Positions 11,776-23,062 of a DNA stretch of 62,000 bases are shown here, piece by piece; within the stretch, counting starts at the first letter, position 1; every line of letters begins with the position of its first letter. The DNA is from Diphasiastrum complanatum (Eukaryota; Streptophyta; Lycopodiopsida; Lycopodiales; Lycopodiaceae), in NCBI GenBank assembly GCA_029204225.1, contig CM055109.1, positions 42,905,054 to 42,967,053 on the forward strand, given 5' to 3'. The notes beneath the pieces were generated by a model. That model worked only from the letters and a program-made list of their open reading frames with translations, ran no database searches and was not told the origin of the DNA. The translations under genes were made by a program, and so were the position numbers.

Positions 11776-13724
11776 CTACAAAGCCTGTCGCGTCTCCCAG
11801 GTAGCATCTGACAATGGATGCCCTTTCCAAGTTACTAGATACTCTTGGAGGAGGTGATTCCACAATCGTCGCTCCTTTCGATCCAGGACTCTTTCTGGCC
11901 CATAACATGTGGTGTCTTTCTCCTCTAGAAACACTAGACCTTCCACCAGGCTATCGCCATCGTGCAAACATTTCTTCAGTTTGCTAACATGAAATATTGG
12001 ATGCACCTTGCATCCCACAGGTAGCTGTAGCTTATAAGCTACTTGGCTCACCTTCTTAATAATCAACCATGGTCCACAATACCTAGGAGATAACTTGGCG
12101 CACCTTCCTATGCGTAGCACCTTCGACTTCGAAGGGACTAGTAAAAACACCCAATCTCCTTCCTCAAATTCCTGATAGGTACGATTCTCATGGGCATAAC
12201 TCTCTGCCCTAGCTACAGCCTTGGACAAGTTATCATGTGCCATCTCTAGCTTCTGCTGCATCTGAGTCGAAGACTCTACAACACTAGGTACCCTATGCGG
12301 AATTCCTATGTTTGCAGGACTAAGTGGCTTGAAACCATAATTGAGCTCAAATGGACTCAATCCAGTGGACGCATGTCTCTTATTATTGTACGCAAACTCC
12401 AATAGCGGTAAATGCTTTACTTAGTCTGTTTGCGTACTACTAACATATGCCCTAAGCATATCTTCCAAGATCTGGTTCACTCGCTCTGTCTGACCATCCG
12501 TCTGAGGATGCTCAGAGCTACTCATCTGCAACTGTGTTCCCAGCTTGGCGAACACCTCAATCCAGAAACTTTCCGTAAATTTGGGATTCCTGTCAGACAC
12601 AATGGACTTTGGAAGGCCATGCAATCTGACAATATTCTCAATAAACAACTCAGCAACTTGCGGAGTTGTGACCTTCTTGGTCGTTGCGATGAAGTGAGCC
12701 ATCTTGGAAAACCTGTCTACCACTACCATAACGGAATTTAATCCCTTCTGGGTCTTGGATAGCCCAACAAATCAATCCATAGAGATGTTTTCCCACCTTC
12801 CTGTAGGTATCTCAGTGGATGTAGCAAGCCCGGAGGACTTACTCTCTTGGCCTTGTTCACTTGACAAGCCGTGCAACGCTGGACGTAGTCTCTTACATCT
12901 CGTTGCAATCATGGCCAGAAATAATGCCTTCTTAAAAGCTCATTAATCTCATCAATACCAAGGTGCCCTGCGCAGGGACTATCATGGCATTCATGAAGTA
13001 TCTTATGGTGAAGATCCTTCACGTCTGGCACGAATACTTTTTTGTTTCTCAACAACATACCTTCCTTCACGGTGTATGTCAAATAAGTACTGGTGTGTGC
13101 CTCTACGGAAGTGACGGGCGAGGCTGACTCTTCCGCTTGGTCGACTAACTTGCATGCATAGGCCACACACACTGAAAATGCGGGTGGTCCTTTTGCTGAG
13201 CCCTCTTGATCTCCTCCATGAGATCATTGTCAACTACAGGCATGGCTCATCTGATGCAGTACCAATGATAGTGCATCAACGACCACATTTTCTCTTCGGA
13301 AGCGAATTTCCAAATGAATTTCCTTCCTGCATCAGCTCGGCCCACTGAGCTTGGCGGCCTTTCAAATCTGGCTGAGTGCAAAAATACTTTAAAGTATGAT
13401 GATCTGTGTACACGTAAAACTCGACGCCGTATAAATATTGGCTCCACACCTTGAGTGCATGTACTCGCATACAGCTCTTGCTCCTGTGCGGGTATACCAT
13501 CTTTGCTCAACACTGCACCTACGACAATGCTCCTTGCATCCATCTCTAGGGCAAACGGTTGAAGGCCTCAACTCTTCGCGAAGGCCAAAAATGAATTTGT
13601 GGACTACGATCCACTCGGGAATCTCTTTTGGAATGTTGATAAGCGTCTCACGATACTTATCAGCATATTCCTGCACCATGTACTGCCTCTGACGATGCAA
13701 AAACCAAGCATCTGTCGCACGCAC
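11776..13724 (-). pseudogene. Gypsy gag/RNase H/integrase/chromodomain polyprotein remnant
   Basis: RNase H is marked by A-L-E-M-D-A, G-A-V-L and E-Q-E-L-Y-A, with the later Y-T-D-H-H-T-L-K-Y-F and Q-P-D-L-K-G-R-Q-A-Q-W in another frame. The integrase zinc region has the H-x-S-x-x-A-G-H-L-G pattern. The core keeps I-S-M-D (next to a stop near 12,777), V-S-D-R-N-P-K-F and the T-E-R-V-N-Q-x-L-E-D block, so the DDE residues can be placed. The C-terminal 208-codon frame contains F-A-Y-N-N-x-x-H and ends in a chromodomain-like Y-L-V-T-W-K-G-H-P-L-S-D-A-T-W-E, which marks a chromovirus. Stops near 12,777 and 12,421 and frame changes near 13,250-13,550 inactivate it. Confidence 0.8.
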
Positions 13725-13745
13725 ATGCTCATGTGGAGGAATGAA

Positions 13746-13960
13746 CTGAGCTCTGCTAGCTTTGACTAATTCACCATGGTTGGCACAAGTCTAGCCTTAA
13801 TCAAGGAAAGGAGTAACATGTTTTCTTTTCTTAGGACATTTTTGTTTTCAAACTTGAAGTTGTAGAAACAAGCTTTCTAGGCTCTCTCAAGAATCATCTT
13901 TTCCTCTTTAAACTAATCAAGTACTTAGATTAAATGCATTTTATTGATTGCAATTCTCTT
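13746..13960. other. Short unassigned spacer
   Basis: Nothing recognisable is seen. The deleted gypsy element's missing 5' end would have lain here. Confidence 0.3.
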
Positions 13961-14240
13961 TGATCTTGTACGCTTTTTAGGTTTCAAAATAAGCCCAAGT
14001 GAAATGTTCTTAAATCAAGCTGATCATCCTTAGAAGAAAGTGATCCCCCTTCATGTAGACTTTCAACTGGCCACTCTAATGAAGGTCTAGACTCGCCAAG
14101 ATTTTGATCTTGTACATTTTTAGGTTTCAAAGAAACCATGGATAACATGTCCTTAACTCAAGCTAATCACCCAAAGAAGGAAGTGAACCCCCTTCACGTA
14201 GACTTTCAACTCCAATGAAGATCTAGATATGCCAAGATTC
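13961..14240. repeat. Tandem duplication, about 144-bp unit
   Basis: Units start at 13,961 and 14,105, both with tgatcttgta. They share ttaggtttcaaa, a tcaagct(g/a)atca block, cttca(t/c)gtagactttcaact and gccaagatt. Divergence is moderate. Confidence 0.85.
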
Positions 14241-15050
14241 TCTTTGGAGGTACTAGCATGCTCCAAGTACATCTACCACTATTTGACTAGTCCTAGACTT
14301 ATAAGGTTTTAGGTGAAATTTCCTATTTTGAAAATCTAGTAATGTCTGGCAACTCTTTCACCACATCATCGATATACACTCTAACTTGGAAATATTGGTG
14401 TAAACGTCTTTCCAACTCCACTACGATCTTCTTGTGGACGAGATGAGTCATCTGCTCTCAAAGCATCATGCTCCTTTTGAGCTAACTCAAATCTCCACAA
14501 AGTGTAGTCACATATATTACCCTAAACAATCTTTTTCCCATTTAAATAGTCGATACTTGTACAAAACAGGCTGAGTTGCTGCTTGCTTGAATTGGGTCGA
14601 ATCAAATTGCAATTTGAATTGATCAGAATTACAATTCGAATCATCCTATTGCAATTATTTTTGATAAAACAGCATTTATATTTCAGATTTATGACTAAAA
14701 TATGGGAAATATATAATTACTTTTTTCAAGGTTTCATAAAAATTTGATTTGAATCGGATTGCACTATGGCCAACAGCTCTTGCGCATAAACAAGACAATT
14801 TTCCTGCAAGAATCATTTTACTATGTTTTGTAAGCAATAGCATGACCATTCTACACTAACATTGCATGTATGGCCGTCCCATAGGCATATTTGTGTGTTA
14901 ACAATACTGAGAATGAGGGAAAGATATAGCATTTCCTTAATGTGTCAAAGCGTTCCTAATGTGAAGGTATTTGGCACACAGACTTTTGGTTTGTTTTTAG
15001 AAGCATAGTCAAAGAAGTGGCTATCTTCAAGAAGTTTTTAGTCAAGTTTT
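14241..15050. other. Unassigned AT-rich spacer
   Basis: No coding or repeat structure was recognised in this stretch, which separates two gypsy fragments. Confidence 0.35.
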
Positions 15051-15063
15051 GATATTAGCTGGC

Positions 15064-15759
15064 TTAACCAAGGAAAGTCCTCAAATCCCTCATATATTCT
15101 TCTTCTTCATGAGAAGAATGAGTGGCCGTCTTCAGCAAATTGATCCCATCACAATTCCAAATAATAGGCTTATTATCATGATCCAACTCAAACTCAAGCT
15201 CAACACCTGTAGAAGGAGCAACACCATCATGCAACTTCCTCGAAACGACATTAGAAAACTTAGACAATAGACTAGCAACATCTTGTTGTTTTGGAAGAAC
15301 TTCTAGCTTCATTGACAAAAGTAAAAACAGCATGAGATTTAAGTTCTACTAGTTTGTTGTCTTAAAGAGCATATAGTTTCCGTGTTAGTGCAATATGTGG
15401 AATTCCTTGAAGTATGACTTCGTTCATATTTGCTAATTGGTCATTGTATGCCGCCACTCAGTAGTAGGATAGCACATGTCACTTATTTCACTTCAGGCAC
15501 CATGTCATAACTCTGGAGATTCTTCAAGACTGAAGGATGGTAAATCCTGATAAGCCCCAATGAAGAACATCGGATTTGATGCACAAGTACCATTGAATTG
15601 GTGATCTAGAGGTGAAGCCCCTTCAATGATATACCTCGAAGTAGATATGTTAATCAACTTTAGTTGCTTGACGATAGAATGGGAGGCAAAACTGTCGGGA
15701 TTACAATCATTAAACATAATGAAAACATTCTTCTGTTTAACTTGAGAGCCAAGAGACAA
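15064..15759 (-). pseudogene. Gypsy protease to RT-linker fragment
   Basis: The frame 15,759-15,505 resembles a gypsy retropepsin region (F-N-D-C-N-P-D-S-F-A-S-H-S-I-V-K-Q-L-K-L, compare the family's D-x-G-S/A-T-x-x-F-I-S). The frame 15,333-15,064 resembles the linker just before RT (L-L-S-K-F-S-N-V-V, then G-V-E-L-E-F-E-L-D). The catalytic Asp-Ser/Thr-Gly is not intact, and the frames are not joined. It is a piece of an older gypsy element on the same strand as its neighbours. Confidence 0.5.
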
Positions 15760-17280
15760 ATCACTTCATACTCAAAACGCTTAGCCTGAAGATCTTTCTC
15801 AGATGCTATATGCTCTGCCTAAGAATCAAAACTTTGTTCATTAAATGCTAGTGCTTGTTCTTGAAATATTGAAACTTCACAATGTATGTAAAGAAGCTCT
15901 CTTTGCTTAGTATTCAAACATCTAAACTGCACACAGGTGCTCTGATAGCAGGGTGTTTGCTCACTGGACACTGAAACTTCAAAAGCAAGAAATCATTTTG
16001 TAGATGTTAGTAGAAGTAAGTTGAACATGATTGTTCTTGCAAGGTTACTAGCATTGCTATGACTCACTTCAAAGAAAGCTGCATTCTACTTATAGATGAG
16101 CTGAAAACTCACCTGAAATCCAGCTGGAACAGGTCGTAACAGTTCGAGAGTCCTCTGACTCAGGTAATTGAAATCACTACATGATTGAAAGTGCCTTGAT
16201 ACTGATTGAAACCACGGAGAGCATTGGGTTCAATTTTGTTTTGATTACTTATAAAAGTAGATTTTTTTTATTAATGTAAAAGCCCATCTTCTGCAATCAA
16301 AACACTCCAAATTATGAAACTTCAAGTTTTATGCAGGCCTTTGGATGAAATATTTTGGATATGAATAAGAGGAGGAAAGCCTCTGGAAATCAGTGTTTCC
16401 GGGTACTCGCGATTTTCAAACTATAAAGACTAGCAGCTCGCTAATCAATCTGCCCCATCTAATGTATACAGACTATTTTGTCTGCAGCCCAGTGAGCTCT
16501 ATGATGCAAAGTTTTGGCCTATTTGCTATAAAATTTGCCAATCTCCCAAGATTTAGTTGATATCTGGGCAACATGCATTTTTCAATATGTTCAGAGACTT
16601 GTGCTGCAGGTCTTTAGGCTTTCCAATTTCAAGTGACCTACTAGTGTCAAAGAGTTTTTGAATCTTTCATGTAAAACTTTTGCTTAGAAATTGATGCTTT
16701 CACTGCTTTGTACACATAAAATCTTAGGCATCTCGTTTCTAAACTCTACAGGAAAAACCTAGGGCAGAGAAACCAGCAGATGTAGGCCGATGGACACACA
16801 CAAATCAAAGGCCATCGGTATGTAAATTCATTTTATGACTGTCTCCTGTAGTGAATGTTTATACTGCTCTATTGTGGTTCTGGAAGGTTAAACCCTAGTG
16901 ACATTGTGGTTCATCACTCTTGCTTCAGATAATTTGTCCTAAAAGCGAAGTTTTCGACTCTAGTTTCTCCCCAAGTCCAAATGCTAGACCTATGTTTGAG
17001 AGGTAAATGGCAGCAATTTGTAGTCTTTTCTTAATGGACTTTTTAGAGCCTAGGCATCAATCTTTCTGGCTTCATGATCTTTGGTTCAGAAATATATTGA
17101 TTGGTTCTTTTTCCAATATTTGAGCGGGGAGGGTGAACATACTAAAGGATCGTAAGTGTCAAGTCTAATTATGGCATTTTCTTTGGAAATTGAAGGCGAC
17201 AAAGCCTCTCTCAGACAAAACAAAGGAGACACAAGCTTGCCAAGCCAAAGATCAGCATAACGGAGAAATCTCTTGCGGAT
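15760..17280. other. Unassigned spacer
   Basis: About 1.5 kb with no recognisable gene or ordered repeat. Splice-like and coding-like stretches were looked for on both strands without success. Confidence 0.35.
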
Positions 17281-17284
17281 ATTA

Positions 17285-18510
17285 TGGAGGAGGTAAATAC
17301 TGAACCTCTTTATGAGAGTAGCCAGTCATGTCTCCTAAGTCTCCTCCATGAGATCCTTGTCTATGATTTTGAGGCCATCTGAAACATGATGAATCAGCCA
17401 CAACATTTTTGTTACCTTTCAAAATTGGACCCCCCCCCCCCCTCTTGGTTTGTGGCTGATTGAGGAAATACTTTTTAAGTGTTATGATTTGTGTACACAT
17501 AAAATTCAGCATCATATATATAGTGCCACCACATGTTGAGTGCATGTATTATTGCATAGAGCTCATGCTCATGTGTTGGACACCTTGGTTGTGGAGGACT
17601 GGGCTGCATCTTCTCAAAAGCAACTGGTCTCCCTTCTTGACTTAATAGTGGCCTGCTATGCCAATAGCATTTATCTCCAGGTTAAAAAGCTTTGTGGCCC
17701 ACTATTCTGAGCATTTGTGCAATGGCTGCTGCCTCCTTCAATGCCTCAAAATTGTTCTGAACCTTTGTATCCCAATTGACTTATCGTAGTCTTCCTCATA
17801 GCCATCCGTCAAAGGAGCACAACAACCTTGAAATAGATTCGAATGAACTTGAGATAAAAATTGTAGAATCCTAGGAAAGACTGCAATTGTCCTATGTCTG
17901 TAGGTTTGGGCCAAGTGCTAACTGCAACTATCTTAGCTGGATCAACCATAATTTTCTATATCGTCATATTGTACTCAAATATGAGTTTTACACAACTCAG
18001 GTTTCTTGTCATTTGCATATTAGGCATTATTTTGCAATTCCATAGAGGCAGTCCAAAGGTGAACTCCATCATTGACTTGCTATACACAAGAATATCATCA
18101 ATAAAATCCACGACAAACTTTCCCATGCAGCTTTTGAAAATGTCATCTATAAGCATCATGAATTCGTTGGTTCATTACTGAGCCAAAATGACAGAACTAA
18201 AAACTCATAGATTTCAAATCCAATTCAAAAGGCCATCTTTTGAACATCCTCCTCTTATCTTTTGGACATCCTCCTCTTATGTCCGGATTTGATGATAGCC
18301 GTTCTTAGGATCAATTTTGCTAAAAGTTGTTGCCCCTAGTAATGCATTAAGCACATTGTCAAGTTTTGTTGCTTTAGATACTTGTGTTGTACCCTAATCT
18401 TATTGAGACCGTGATATTGTAGACACATTTGGAATGAACCATTCTTTTTCGTAACTAGCATGATGGGTGCATAGTTCCTAGGAATGGTACAAAACCATAA
18501 GGTATGGCTC
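17285..18510 (-). pseudogene. Gypsy reverse transcriptase / RNase H remnant
   Basis: On the minus strand, 18,500-18,400 reads as P-I-M-L-V-T-K-K-N-G-S-F (RT motif). 18,159-17,956 carries F-V-V-D-F-I-D-D-I-L-V-Y-S-K, the RT active-site motif with F-I-D-D in place of the usual Y-L-D-D/Y-M-D-D. 17,640-17,530 carries G-R-P-V-A-F-E and H-E-H-E-L-Y-A-I-I-H-A-L, the RNase H connection. 17,500-17,430 corresponds to Y-T-N-H-N-T-L-K, interrupted by a C-homopolymer (plus strand) near 17,430-17,441. Many stops are present. The piece is older than the 11-13 kb element. Confidence 0.7.
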
Positions 18511-18600
18511 CGTACTGTTCCTACGAGTTGCCTATACAGTGTAGCATCAAATGGCTGTGACTCATCAAGCGTGGAAAGCTTTTTGGCTCAATAGGAGTGT
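18490..18600 (-). pseudogene. Small copia RT fragment
   Basis: The minus strand reads L-D-E-S-Q-P-F-D-A-T-L-Y-R-Q-L-V-G-T-V, the motif located between copia RT and RNase H. It abuts the gypsy RT piece directly, so the junction is a chimera of two element classes. Confidence 0.55.
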
Positions 18601-19089
18601 TCACTAGATTGCCCACAAAAGGAGCTCAAGCAATGCACATGCAAGAGAGATGGGCATAAGGAGCCCATGTCTAGAAAAAAAACTCCTCTAAGTTAGCTCT
18701 AGCATCTTGCATTGTTTTAGGCTTGACCCAAGGAATGACCCAAGGAAAACTCAAGATTTCTTCATTAACATAAGAAAAGTCATGTGATTACATAAATAAT
18801 TAGCTCAGATCTTCATATCAAAGGTTCTTCAGTTCCATAAGTGTTTAACCCTAAATTAGGTGATTCATTTATATTTGGCGAATCACCATTGACTATAATC
18901 ATCAGCCACTACCTAAATTTTGTAAGTTTTTAGGGCACAATTTTTGTCACTAGAAGCCGCTAGATTTTAGCTCATGTAACATGCGATACATGAACAAGAG
19001 TCACCTCAATACATAAATTACAATGTACATGCTCTACCAACCATACCAAGAGATGACATGGAATATCCAAATTAATCAAGTTAGAATTT

Positions 19090-19290
19090 TCCAGAAAGTT
19101 GAGACTCTTCATGCAATCTAACTTGATGGAAACAACATAGATTTGCTTAAAACTCCTATAGTTGATGTAAACTTCATGGAAGGAGCCTTTATCAAAGGCT
19201 TAGTAAAAATATCAGCCACACAATACGAAGTACTTACATGCTGGAGTTGTACTTCCTTGGTTTGGACCTTTGCTCTCACCAAATGGCATG
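19090..19290 (-). pseudogene. Copia RNase H C-terminal fragment
   Basis: The minus strand reads L-V-R-A-K-V-Q-T-K-E-V-Q-L-Q-H-V-S-T then V-A-D-I-F-T-K-P-L, the end of copia RNase H. It lies between gypsy pieces and cannot belong to the 18,490-18,600 fragment in simple order, because the C-terminal piece is 5' of it on this strand. Confidence 0.65.
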
Positions 19291-19535
19291 CCTAAGGAAC
19301 CGTTCCTCAGGTACATTGTTTTCACCATTTTCACCATCATCTTTTTAGGAACTGTTTTCAGCATTGCGTTTTCAAAATGATTTCAGGATCGTGTTTAGGG
19401 TTTTAAGGTTTTCACGTTTTCAGGATCGTTGCTTATGATTTTAGGATCTCATCCCTAAAACTGTACCTTAGGAACGGAACGGTCATTCCTAATGGACGGT
19501 TCCCGTGACTATTCCTAAGGAAAATCCTTAGGAAC
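19291..19535. repeat. Foldback / MITE-like insertion
   Basis: The left end has cctaaggaaccgttcctcagg. The right end has gtaccttaggaacggaacgg, and later ttcctaaggaaaatccttag. In opposite orientation these share a CCTAAGGAAC..CCGTTCC core, giving imperfect terminal inverted repeats about 245 bp apart. It separates a copia fragment on the left from a gypsy fragment on the right. ggcatgc lies close to both borders, but I cannot assert a clean target duplication. Confidence 0.4.
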
Positions 19536-20350
19536 AAGCATCACTTTGGCATGCAGAAAGGGTGAGTAGCTGGGCTCAGTACATCCTAGCTTATGATATT
19601 CTTACAATATCCTCTTAACCTCCTCTTTCCTCAGACTCATCATATAGGATGGTCTACAAATAGGACTTGCTCCTGGAATGAGCTTGATCTTATGTACAAT
19701 GTTTCGTCTTGGAGGCAATTCAACTAGATTATCTCTGATAAGAATTAAATGAAATATTTGTCAAATGGATTCATTCAATGCACCTAATTCAATAGAATCT
19801 GAGAAAATTGCATATGCTAATGATGCAGGATGCAAAGCCACATTTTGCGCTTGTCTACCTACATCTACATCTATAGAATTAACAACTACTGAATCAAGAA
19901 AAATAGCATATGCATTCATCACAAAAAGAAAAAGAATACTGGGAACGGATCTTGTTTATCTGGAAAATTGTAATGAGAGGACAATTTGGCAATTCCTTCC
20001 ACCCTTCAAAACATGGAGCATATCCTCATGCTTAACAGTGTAGATATGTTGACGAAAATCTATAGCTGGCTGCTTAGTTGCTTGCCAACGGTTGCCTAGC
20101 ACTAAGTCAAACCGTGCTAGCCTAGTTATATGAAAATCAGACTTTTTTGTATATGTTTGTATGGTTATTGATAGTTTGGCATTGTGACCATATGCCTTCG
20201 CTCAGATGGGACAGTGAGCAGCTTCAACCTCTTAACCACATTTCAGTCTATAACGTTGTGAGATGAATCAGTGACAAAAAGCATGACAACTTCCTGCCGA
20301 TCTGGCAGCTGTCCTTCTATTCTGATCAATTTTGTATCATGGACCCAATC
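19536..20350 (-). pseudogene. Gypsy protease/RT N-terminal remnant
   Basis: The minus strand from about 19,740 reads L-P-P-R-R-N-I-V-H-K-I-K-L-I-P-G-A-S-P-I, then S-Y-M-M-S (family: H-x-I-D-L-x-P-G-A-x-P), the start of gypsy RT. It continues to S-P-F-C-M-P-K-V-M-L-V-P at about 19,545, where the foldback sequence begins. Upstream, 20,340-20,200 resembles a retropepsin region with F-V-T-D-S-S-H-N-V-I-D. Stops are frequent. Confidence 0.6.
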
Positions 20351-20690
20351 TAAGCACAGATCACTTTGGGCTTCTGCCATCTTTTTCGAACCATCTTCTT
20401 GTTTTCCCTTTCATCTTATATCCTTCTTGGTGATCAGCCTATAGCTCCCTAGACCTCCACCCTGATACTAGCCCTCATATTTTCCAGCCCTCTTTCCGGC
20501 ACCTCCTTTCCAGGCTAGTTCTCTTCCCAGTCCTCAACTCATCTTCTTTCCCTTATAGCTCCAGCTCCCTTTGACCTTTCATCCGATTCCATTCCAATGT
20601 TGACCTACTGTTTCACCTTTTTCCTTTTGCCAGACCTGTCCCATTTTGTTTTATTTGCCATACATTTTTTGTTTGGTTTGATCTTCCCAC
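20351..20690. other. Unassigned pyrimidine-rich spacer
   Basis: A CT-rich plus strand with no gene recognised. Confidence 0.3.
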
Positions 20691-20775
20691 ATGTGGCGAG
20701 TTGGTGTATGGTGCTTGAGTGTTGGGGCTTGCCCACCGAGGTTCGATTCTTTGTTATCCCACTGGTTGAGAACAC
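20691..20775 (+). mobile_element. Possible tRNA-derived SINE head
   Basis: TGGCGAGTTGG (about 20,696) fits an internal RNA polymerase III A box. GGTTCGATTC (about 20,739) fits a B box, about 40 bp downstream, as in tRNA-derived SINEs. No flanking target duplication or poly-A tail was fixed, so the boundaries are approximate. Confidence 0.4.
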
Positions 20776-21400
20776 CAAAAAAGTATCTTTTGTTTGGTTT
20801 GAGTTAGTCATTCATATTACTTTGATTTAATTGTTTAGCTGGTTAAATTTTTATCTGTTGAGCTCGTTCCACGGCCATTTAGTTTGCCTGAGAGGCACGA
20901 GCCAGAAATTTTTTGAAAGCTACTCTAAAGTATGTTGGTATGAATGTTGACGGTTTTTATAGCTGGTTTTTATTTTCTTGTGTTTGTCTAGGGAGAGATG
21001 TGACACATATGTTTCTTGGCCCATTGTTTTTTATTTTTTTTGTAATTTTCTAATATGCTCTTTAGTAACAACCAAACAATAAGGTGAAGCAATCTCTGAC
21101 CCATTTATTTGCACTAGCTTGTTTTACATCTTTCCAGCTTCTGTTTGCGAGATCTGCTTGTAACGTGGGTCATCCATAGTTGTTGGTTATCAGAGGCCAT
21201 CTACAGTCGATTGAACAAAGGTATATGTTACGGTCCTATGTCAGATGTTTATAGCTTCTACTCAGTATCCTGGATCACAAAAGTTGTTACCATCACATCA
21301 TTACCTATGTGTTATATCCCTGACGTAGGGTTATGCTAGTTCTAATGGGTAATTGGCTAGGAGATAGCATGAGTTAGTTGGTACTTGACTTTTAGTCTAG
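20776..21400. other. Unassigned spacer
   Basis: No recognisable gene. The last part may already belong to the gypsy remnant that follows. Confidence 0.3.
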
Positions 21401-22620
21401 TGATAACGTCACTGGTAAGGTTGTGAGTGGAGGTCTGGAACTTAGTGCATTACATGTGGAGGCCACAAACTCCCATACTTTTCAAGCTGCTCAGATGTTG
21501 AATGGTATTCAGTATGAGATAGGAGATTTATGGGACATGCAAAGTTTGACGTCATACCCATCAGGAGAACTGATATCATTGTGGCTGCTGATTGGTTACT
21601 TTTTTAAGTGAAGCCAATCTGTATCTGGCGCAAAAGTGAAATTTTTATTACCCAAGATGGGTACATAAATATCCTGCATAATGTGGATTCACACCAGGTA
21701 TATCGAATGATCTCAATGGTTTGGTCATAGTCTTTCAAAAACTTATGTTGCAGCTACACTATGTGTAAATGAGGGTATGCCACAGTCAAAGCAGAATCAA
21801 TGCTCACTGTCAATATCCACTACTACTCATGGAGTCAGTGCATTGTTACAGCAATACCAAAATGTTTTTGACAAGCATCATTCTTTGCCACCGTTGCAGG
21901 AGCTGTTCATTCTATTGATCTCGTTCCCCAGGTAGCTCCAGTCTTGAGGTCATGCTATTGTTTGTCAAATATGTGTAGGGCCTAGGCTGACATCCAGTGA
22001 CATTAATTGAGTTATTGTTGACAACGTCTAGCCAGAATTCATTTGGTCCACTACTATTGCTTGTGCATAACAAGGAAAGAAAGAAGAGATTTTGCATGGA
22101 TTATCGAGCTCTCAACAAGCTCACTATCGGGAATAGATAAGATATTCCATACATGGATAATTTTTTGATCAACTGGGCAAAGCTTTTATGCTCTTTAAGA
22201 TCAACAAGCTATCATCACATAAAGTATGCCATCTAGCTAATGAGCAGAAGACAATTTTTTCGCAGTTTCACATCTGTATAAGCTTCTTGTCATTTGTTCA
22301 AAAGTTCACCTTCCAAAAAGTTATGAACAATATTCTAAAGCCCTTGATTGGCACTCAAAATAATTACTCCGGATTACTGGAGCATTGGGCTTTACTGAGG
22401 CAGCAGAAGACTGAAATCTCTATGGACTTCATGATGGGGTTACCCAGGATAGAGAAAGGGCATGATGCTTGTTTGGTAGTTGTGGACAAGTTCTCTAAGC
22501 AGGCTCATAAATATATTGATTCGGACTACGATTATAGACAAGCAGTGGGCACAGATGTTTCTGTAAGTGGTCTTTTGATTGCATGGTATCCCATGTTCCA
22601 TCCTTATACATAGAGACACT
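21400..22620 (+). pseudogene. Gypsy protease, RT and integrase remnant (plus strand)
   Basis: 21,540-21,600 resembles the protease D-I-I-V-x-x-D-W-L motif. 22,075-22,190 reads R-F-C-M-D-Y-R-A-L-N-K-L-T-I-x-N-R, the gypsy RT core. 22,380-22,510 reads E-I-S-M-D-F-M-M-G-L-P-R, then K-G-H-D-A-C-L-V-V-V-D-K-F-S-K-Q-A-H, the start of the integrase core. Most of the RT palm, RNase H and the integrase zinc region are missing between them, so this is an internally deleted copy. It is in the opposite orientation to the gypsy pieces at 11-20 kb. Confidence 0.7.
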
Positions 22621-22761
22621 AGTTTTACGTTAGAGTTTTGGACACAGCTGATGTGTATGCTGTGCATAAAAAATGCAGATACTCTTGAGCTTGTTGTTCT
22701 TCATAAGCATGCACTCAGAGGTCCTGTATTGTATTTTAGAGGATTATCTCCATCATTTTTT

Positions 22762-22945
22762 TACACCATCTGCATGAGTTTGAAACCCAGTACCTTAGTA
22801 TGGTTTTGTGTTATAACAATTCTGTTTGTGTTAGCATCATTTGTAACACAATCTGCATGAGATTGAAACCCAGTACCTTTGCTTAGTATGGTTTTGTGTT
22901 ATAACAATTCTGTTTGGAGTTATAACAATTCTGTTTGTGTTAGCA
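22762..22945. repeat. Direct duplication with an inner partial third copy
   Basis: A unit containing atctgcatgag, tgaaacccagtacct and ttatggttttgtgttataacaattctgtttg-like sequence occurs at about 22,768-22,838 and again at 22,848-22,945. The ttataacaattctg piece appears a third time inside the second copy. Confidence 0.8.
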
Positions 22946-22984
22946 CAAGTCTCACCTTTTCTGTTCGCATATGGATACATTACT

Positions 22985-23062
22985 CCATTTCTTGAATTTT
23001 GTTATCCCCATATACTAGTCATGTTATCCATTTCTTGAATTTTGTTATCCCCATACTAGTCA
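22985..23062. repeat. Direct duplication, about 44-bp unit
   Basis: ccatttcttgaattttgtta then tccccata and ctagtcatgtt occurs twice in tandem, with one two-base difference. Confidence 0.85.

Larger units (their letters stand above)
11090..13745 (-). mobile_element. Ty3/gypsy chromovirus remnant with large internal deletion
   Basis: In minus-strand order: a gag matrix-like piece (13,724-about 13,575), directly fused to the end of reverse transcriptase / start of RNase H (about 13,570-13,250), then the H2C2 integrase zinc-binding region (13,172-12,909), integrase core (about 12,800-12,421), integrase C-terminus with chromodomain (12,402-11,776), purine tract and 3' LTR. The protease and most of the RT are absent, so an internal deletion joined gag to RNase H. 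No 5' LTR is visible to the right. Confidence 0.75.

Noticed and set aside
18720-19250. A simple nested copia insertion inside one gypsy element
   Set aside because: The two gypsy RT pieces overlap in domain content rather than being the two sides of one break, and the copia pieces are in the wrong order.
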